Origin: Nibrella saemangeumensis
GTDB lineage: Bacteria > Bacteroidota > Bacteroidia > Cytophagales > Spirosomataceae
NCBI RefSeq assembly: GCF_039541915.1
Contig: NZ_BAABHD010000021.1
Coordinates: 238,594-302,593 of the forward strand
Direction of reading: 5' to 3'
DNA length: 64,000 nt
Shown one piece after another: positions 59,866-64,000 of this stretch. Position 1 is the first letter of the stretch. Each line of letters starts with the position of its first letter. A model generated the notes under the pieces. It was not told the DNA's origin. It ran no database searches and saw nothing but the letters and a program-made list of their open reading frames with translations. The translations under genes and the position numbers were made by a program.

Positions 59866-61422
59866 TTACCTGAGTCCTCCGGATTTTGTTTTCGTCAGCA
59901 CAACGGGGGTACAGACGGGCACACAGCAATCGCCGGCCGTAACAATAATGGGACAGCAGCCACCCGCCGGACACGTGTTGTTTGATGCCGATACGGTATA
60001 GTTACCAGCCTGCGTGATCGTGATTGACCTGGCTGTTGAACCGGCAATTGGCTGACCGTTCCGAAACCATTGGATGTTCTGGTAATTGCCCGGAATACTG
60101 ACCAGCAGCGACTCTCCCTCACACAACACAATTGGTACCGACGTACACGCCGAAGCCACATTGTTGTTCAGGTTCGGATCGCTGGCGCCACTACTCTGAA
60201 TGGAAGCCTGATTGACCACCACTCCCTCCGCCAGCAGCCGGACGCTCAGCACCATCGACACCGTTTCGCCGGTATTTAAATTTCCGATAGACCACAAACC
60301 CGTCCCCGGATTGTAACTCCCCCGGCTAACCACGGCCGCACCCTGAACCTGCACCTGAGCCGAACGGGGCAGCGTATCCAGCACCACTACGTTCATTGCG
60401 TTGCCCGGCCCTACGTTCTGAACCGTCACGGTAAAACTGACCACATCCCCAACGGCGGCCTGCGCCCTGCTCACCAGTTTGGTCACCACCAGATCGGCGG
60501 GCTGCGCAGCAACCGGCAGGACCGTTACCGAAACCACCGCGCTGGCGCACTGGGGCGGCTGCGTGAGGCTACAGATCGTGTAGGTATACGATACCGGCCC
60601 CGTGAAGCCGGCCGCCGGCGTAAAGGTAATGCTGCCGTTGGCATTCACGACTGCCGTACCGCTGGCCGGCGGCCCTGTCAGGCTCACCGTTACGTTGGTG
60701 GTACTGGCGGGCCCGCCGTTGCGGGTATCGTTGGCCAGCACGGTCGTGGTAACCGGCGTACCGGCCTGCGTAGTGGCATTGTCGGGATTGGCCACTGTGC
60801 CCGTCTGGCAGTTGGCCGCCGGACCGGCGATGTTCACAAACTGCTCCAGAGGCACCACATTCCCCCCGGCGGGCTGACCAGACCGCGAGTAAAAGCTGTT
60901 GCCTACGTTTAACGAGAAACGCTGGTCGGCGGCCGCGATAAACGGGTCGTTGGGTGGTAAAGGCGCAATCGGCCCAAAGCAACCATTTCCCCGGAAGCTG
61001 AACAAGGCTACGGCCACCCCGGATTGTAAGTTTCCATATTCGGTTTCAGAAGGACTTTTGCCGATTACATAGTAATTAAAGGCCGGGTCCAAACCGGCTC
61101 CCGCATAATTCTGATTCGGCTGGCCGGGACCGAGTTTCAGCGGATTCTTTTCCCAGGTTCCCCGGATATCCTGTATATCCTGGATGACAAACTGGGCCGG
61201 AACCTTTAGCGTAAACTGGGCAGTGCCTCCCCGTTCGGTAGTGGTAGTGTTATTGCCATTAGGCAGGTTGTAGTTCGGAATGACAAGGGCGGTGTACCGG
61301 TCAGTGGCCGGATTATACGTTACCTGGTAATTGACGGTGTTGGTTGAAATCTGCTGACTATGCCCCCACCGGCTCGTCAGTCCGATCATAACCCAAAAGA
61401 ATACCAGTAAAATTCGCTTCAT
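59866..61422 (-). CDS. secreted adhesin-like protein with Ig-type and DUF11 domains
   Basis: A 518-residue protein with signal peptide (ending GHSQQ). It contains an N-terminal unknown beta domain, a cadherin/VCBS-like Ig domain (ANDTRNGGPASTTNVTVSLTGPP, NGSITFTPAAGFTGPVSYTYTIC), a DUF11 domain (ADLVVTKLVSRAQAAVGDVVSFTVTVQNVGPGNAMNVVV) and a cysteine-rich C-terminal Ig-like domain (YQNIQWFRNGQPIAGSTA, CPAGGCCPIIV). It ends VVLTKTKSGGLR and no T9SS sorting domain is visible. Likely a surface protein; it shares the SGTAVVNANGSITFTPA repeat with its upstream neighbour and is 64 bp behind it. Confidence 0.85.
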   Translation of the reverse strand: MKRILLVFFWVMIGLTSRWGHSQQISTNTVNYQVTYNPATDRYTALVIPNYNLPNGNNTTTTERGGTAQFTLKVPAQFVIQDIQDIRGTWEKNPLKLGPGQPNQNYAGAGLDPAFNYYVIGKSPSETEYGNLQSGVAVALFSFRGNGCFGPIAPLPPNDPFIAAADQRFSLNVGNSFYSRSGQPAGGNVVPLEQFVNIAGPAANCQTGTVANPDNATTQAGTPVTTTVLANDTRNGGPASTTNVTVSLTGPPASGTAVVNANGSITFTPAAGFTGPVSYTYTICSLTQPPQCASAVVSVTVLPVAAQPADLVVTKLVSRAQAAVGDVVSFTVTVQNVGPGNAMNVVVLDTLPRSAQVQVQGAAVVSRGSYNPGTGLWSIGNLNTGETVSMVLSVRLLAEGVVVNQASIQSSGASDPNLNNNVASACTSVPIVLCEGESLLVSIPGNYQNIQWFRNGQPIAGSTARSITITQAGNYTVSASNNTCPAGGCCPIIVTAGDCCVPVCTPVVLTKTKSGGLR

Positions 61423-61485
61423 GTTGTTCTTTTTTGAGATCAGTGTGATAGGGAAAGGGAGGGGGCCGCAGCCCCCTCCACTAGG

Positions 61486-64000
61486 TTAGGGAAGTTGTTC
61501 GCGTATTCTGAAGAAAGGCTGCTTTAATGTATTACCGGGATGGTTATTGATCACATTCTGGTAAACAAACTCCAGGTCATTGCCCGTACCCTGGAAGACA
61601 GTTTCGCCATTCATGTTGATATCGCCATTGTAGTAACCGAGCAGTTTGTAGGACGGCAAAACCAGCAAATTACCGGGAGCCGTAGTCACTTCCTGATAAA
61701 CTACGTTCAGGTCGTTATCGGAGCCCTGGTACGTCACAAACTGATGCGGTGCGATTGGCAGGTTATCCCGTAAGGCATTTCCTGCCCACATAGCAACGCC
61801 CTGACTAACCACCACCTGCGCCTGATCGACCGTCACCTGCGTATAGCTGGTTGTACCGGTGTAGGTAAAGGTTGGGGTAGATGGCCGGCGGAAGTCGACC
61901 ACCGCAGCCGTCGTACCAAGCGGAACGGCAGTTTGCGTCATAACGCCCAGGTGGTTGCGATGCATTATTACGACATAATAGTTGCCGGTCGTTGCCAGAC
62001 TGAATGTAATCGGCGAAACCCCGTTTACATCCACAATATCCCCATCCCGCTGAATCAGCGCGGCCCGGCTATCAACCACCTGCGTCACATTGGCGGCACT
62101 GCGCAGCTCCACAAACACCCAGTCGACAATGGCGTCGCGCCCGGTTACGGTAAACACCGCTGGACCTACCGAACCGGTGGGGGTAAGCGGATTGAAACCG
62201 GCATAAGGACTGGTTGTCGGCAAATAGCCTTTAACGCGCAGATCATCCCGCATCAGTGTATCCGGCATCATGACCCCAAGCAGAGCCCCCTGCAGGTAGG
62301 CCCTGGCCGACAGAGACACCGCGCCCGGCGATACCGTAACGACCACCCTGGCGGTATCGCAAAGGGCGGTGTTGACAAGATCACAAATCTGGTACACCAG
62401 CGTCACCGAGCCGCTAAAGCTGGTAGCGGGCGTGAAGGTAATGCTGCCATTGGCGTTGACCACCGCCGTACCACTGGCCGGCTGAACCGTAATGATCGGC
62501 GCTGTCACGTTCGTCAGACTGGCCGGCTGCCCGTTACCCGCCTGATCATTCAGCAGAACGGGTATGTTGACGGCGTTGGGTTCGGCCGTAAACGCAACAT
62601 CAGCATTAGCAATCGGAGGATTCGGCACACAGTTATTAATAACAACAACCGTTGCTACAGCGGTACAGCCACCGGGGCCTGTCGCCGTGACGGTGTAGCT
62701 GCCGGGCAGGTTCACCGTGGCCACAGCACTGCCGTTCTGGGTAATAATTGCCCCTACCGGACCCGCATAACTGTAGCTGATCGCTCCTGTTGTGGAGGTA
62801 GTCGCTGTCAGGGTGGCTGTCAGCGCAGTACAGTTCAGGGCGGCACTGACCGTCAGGCTCAGGTTCTGCGGTGCTGTTTCCAGTACGACATTGACAAAAG
62901 CATACCCGACACAGATCGGACTCAAGCCCGTAGCGGTTACGGTGTACGTACCCGGCTGGTTCACTACCGCCGTGTTTGATCCACTTGCGGTGACACCTGG
63001 CCCAGTGAAGACATAGCTGACATCCGGGGTCGAACTATTGGCGGTCAGCGTAACCGCCCCAGCCGTACAGGGTAAGAGGCTACCCGCAACCAGGGTCAGG
63101 TTTTCCGGAGCCGCTCCACCGCCGGGCACCATCTCTGTGGTTAAAGCCGTACATCCGTCGGGCGCAGTCGCTACTACCGTGTAGATGCCGGGTTCATTAA
63201 CAATAGCCGTCGTTGACCCGGCCAGCGTCACACCAGGACCACTAAAGACGTAGGTCACGCCAGGCGTAGAGCTGCTGGCGGTCAGTGTCACAAAAGGCGT
63301 ATTACAACTAACCGGACCACTTCTGGTTAGCGTCAATTCCCGGGGTGTTCGCTCATCAGGAACGACCATAACAGCGGTGGAACTACAACCCGCTGCGGTG
63401 GTGGCCGTGACCGTATAGCTGCCCGGCAGGTTCACCGTCGCTACGGCACTGCCGTTCTGGGTAATCACCGCCCCCAGCGGACCCACAAAGCTGTAACTGA
63501 TCACGCCCGTGCTGGAGGTGGTCGCCGTCAGTGTCGCCGTCAAAGCCGTACAGCTCAGGGCCGCACTCACCGTCAGGCTCAGGTTCTGGGGCGCTGCCGG
63601 GGCCGGGGCGACCACCACGATGGCGGTCGAGCTGCACCCGCCAGGGCCGGTGGCCGTGACCGTATAGCTGCCTGGCAGGTTCACCGTGGCTACCGCAGCA
63701 CTGCCGTTCTGGGTGATGACCGCCCCCAGCGGACCCGCAAAGCTGTAGCTGATCACCCCTGTACTGGAGGTAGTGGCCGTTAAGGTAGCCGTCAGGGCCG
63801 TGCAGCTTAACCCACTGCTCACCGTCAGGCTCAGGTTCTGGGGCGCTGCCGGGGCCGGAGCCACCACCACAATGGCGGTGGAGCTGCACCCACCGGGGCC
63901 GGTGGCCGTGACGGTATAGCTGCCTGGCAGGTTCACCGTCGCTACGGCACTGCCGTTCTGGGTAATCACCGCCCCCAGCGGACCCACAAAGCTGTAACTG
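61486..64000 (-). CDS. repeat-rich surface protein, 5' part beyond the window
   Basis: Open from the window end to a stop at 61486, at least 838 residues. The visible N-terminal part is an array of ~83-residue Ig-like (SprB/Ig7-type) repeats: QNLSLTVSxxLSCTALTATLTATTS, ISYSFAGPLGAVITQNGS, LPGSYTVTATGPGGCSSTAIVVVAP. Two to three copies at the right edge are nearly identical; four or more further left are more diverged. Then follow a VCBS-like Ig domain with SGTAVVNANGSITFTPA, and a C-terminal domain that ends GDINMNGETVFQGTGNDLEFVYQNVINNHP. Similar architectures carry gliding/adhesion functions in Bacteroidota. The start codon is not in the window. Confidence 0.88.
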   Translation of the reverse strand, partial: SYSFVGPLGAVITQNGSAVATVNLPGSYTVTATGPGGCSSTAIVVVAPAPAAPQNLSLTVSSGLSCTALTATLTATTSSTGVISYSFAGPLGAVITQNGSAAVATVNLPGSYTVTATGPGGCSSTAIVVVAPAPAAPQNLSLTVSAALSCTALTATLTATTSSTGVISYSFVGPLGAVITQNGSAVATVNLPGSYTVTATTAAGCSSTAVMVVPDERTPRELTLTRSGPVSCNTPFVTLTASSSTPGVTYVFSGPGVTLAGSTTAIVNEPGIYTVVATAPDGCTALTTEMVPGGGAAPENLTLVAGSLLPCTAGAVTLTANSSTPDVSYVFTGPGVTASGSNTAVVNQPGTYTVTATGLSPICVGYAFVNVVLETAPQNLSLTVSAALNCTALTATLTATTSTTGAISYSYAGPVGAIITQNGSAVATVNLPGSYTVTATGPGGCTAVATVVVINNCVPNPPIANADVAFTAEPNAVNIPVLLNDQAGNGQPASLTNVTAPIITVQPASGTAVVNANGSITFTPATSFSGSVTLVYQICDLVNTALCDTARVVVTVSPGAVSLSARAYLQGALLGVMMPDTLMRDDLRVKGYLPTTSPYAGFNPLTPTGSVGPAVFTVTGRDAIVDWVFVELRSAANVTQVVDSRAALIQRDGDIVDVNGVSPITFSLATTGNYYVVIMHRNHLGVMTQTAVPLGTTAAVVDFRRPSTPTFTYTGTTSYTQVTVDQAQVVVSQGVAMWAGNALRDNLPIAPHQFVTYQGSDNDLNVVYQEVTTAPGNLLVLPSYKLLGYYNGDINMNGETVFQGTGNDLEFVYQNVINNHPGNTLKQPFFRIREQLP
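63366..64000 (-). repeat. 249/252-bp near-identical tandem coding repeats
   Basis: Equivalent positions recur at 63413, 63662 and 63914, giving periods of 249 and 252 bases. The longer unit has one extra codon (GSAAVA instead of GSAVA). The near-identity at DNA level, including silent sites, indicates recent duplication or gene conversion. Confidence 0.9.

Noticed and set aside
61933..62979. 348-codon plus-strand frame opposite the repeat protein
   Set aside because: Arg/His/Gly-rich antisense translation without any domain; the minus-strand repeats are clearly coding.

Overview
The window reads as chromosomal DNA of a Cytophagales-type Bacteroidota, close to Spirosoma and its relatives. The evidence is a SusC/SusD pair, a type IX secretion C-terminal sorting domain, LytS/LytTR signalling, a cytochrome bd oxidase of the short Q-loop type, very few Shine-Dalgarno sequences, and promoters of the TTTG-N19-TAnnTTTG type (best example before the tRNA-Arg gene). 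GC content is fairly high by eye, and most genes look like ordinary housekeeping or envelope genes. I found no rRNA, CRISPR array, phage or intact insertion sequence. All comparisons to families are from memory and by eye; no database search was possible.

Layout. 1-6.2 kb (minus): an M28 peptidase cut by the window edge, two small envelope proteins, then an operon of a DUF1080/PA14-like protein, CsaA and a beta-propeller protein fused to a type-1 copper domain. 6.4-8.0 kb: a frameshifted membrane gene, a gap with a candidate sigma-54-driven small RNA, and a creatininase-family hydrolase. 8.2-10.8 kb: cydAB. 10.9-13.8 kb: a tandem LytS-kinase pair (the first looks like a pseudokinase) and a LytTR regulator. 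13.9-18.3 kb (minus): two duplicated kelch proteins, a TIM-barrel glycosidase and a DUF5103 protein. 18.4-24.8 kb: a bestrophin, an EamA-gene remnant, an ABC-F ATPase, tRNA-Thr(CGU), oxyR, an envelope protein and ferrochelatase. 25-33 kb: a diheme cytochrome c, an unknown protein, an OmpA-family protein, an antitoxin/PIN toxin/EamA overlapping cluster, NAD synthetase and a propeller-like protein.

33.3-46 kb: a 12-residue-repeat fibre-like protein with a T9SS-sorted partner, a TPR/HTH regulator split by a one-base shift, an FtsX/MacB-type permease behind a probable sigma-54 promoter, nicotinate phosphoribosyltransferase, rpoN itself, a PAP2-like membrane protein and an enoyl-CoA hydratase/isomerase. 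46.2-48.9 kb: tRNA-Arg(ACG), an AT-rich HNH nuclease gene that looks foreign, and an SLC13 transporter. 49-59.8 kb: a carbohydrate-related region with a DUF6807/PmoA protein, a quinoprotein/cytochrome c/DUF1080 fusion, a DAPG-hydrolase-like protein, DUF418, SusC and SusD. 59.9-64 kb (minus): two surface proteins, the second made of near-identical ~83-residue repeats and running off the window.

The points I consider most worth checking are: (a) a shared palindrome TGTCC-N6-GGACA placed 45-80 bp upstream of sigma-54-like -24/-12 elements at two loci, one an FtsX permease and the other with no gene but a ~94-nt transcript ending in a terminator; (b) the three-domain quinoprotein-cytochrome-DUF1080 fusion, which could oxidise and cleave glycosides in one polypeptide; (c) the pseudokinase/kinase pair; (d) a recurring class of intergenic palindromes whose arms are built from iterated short words.
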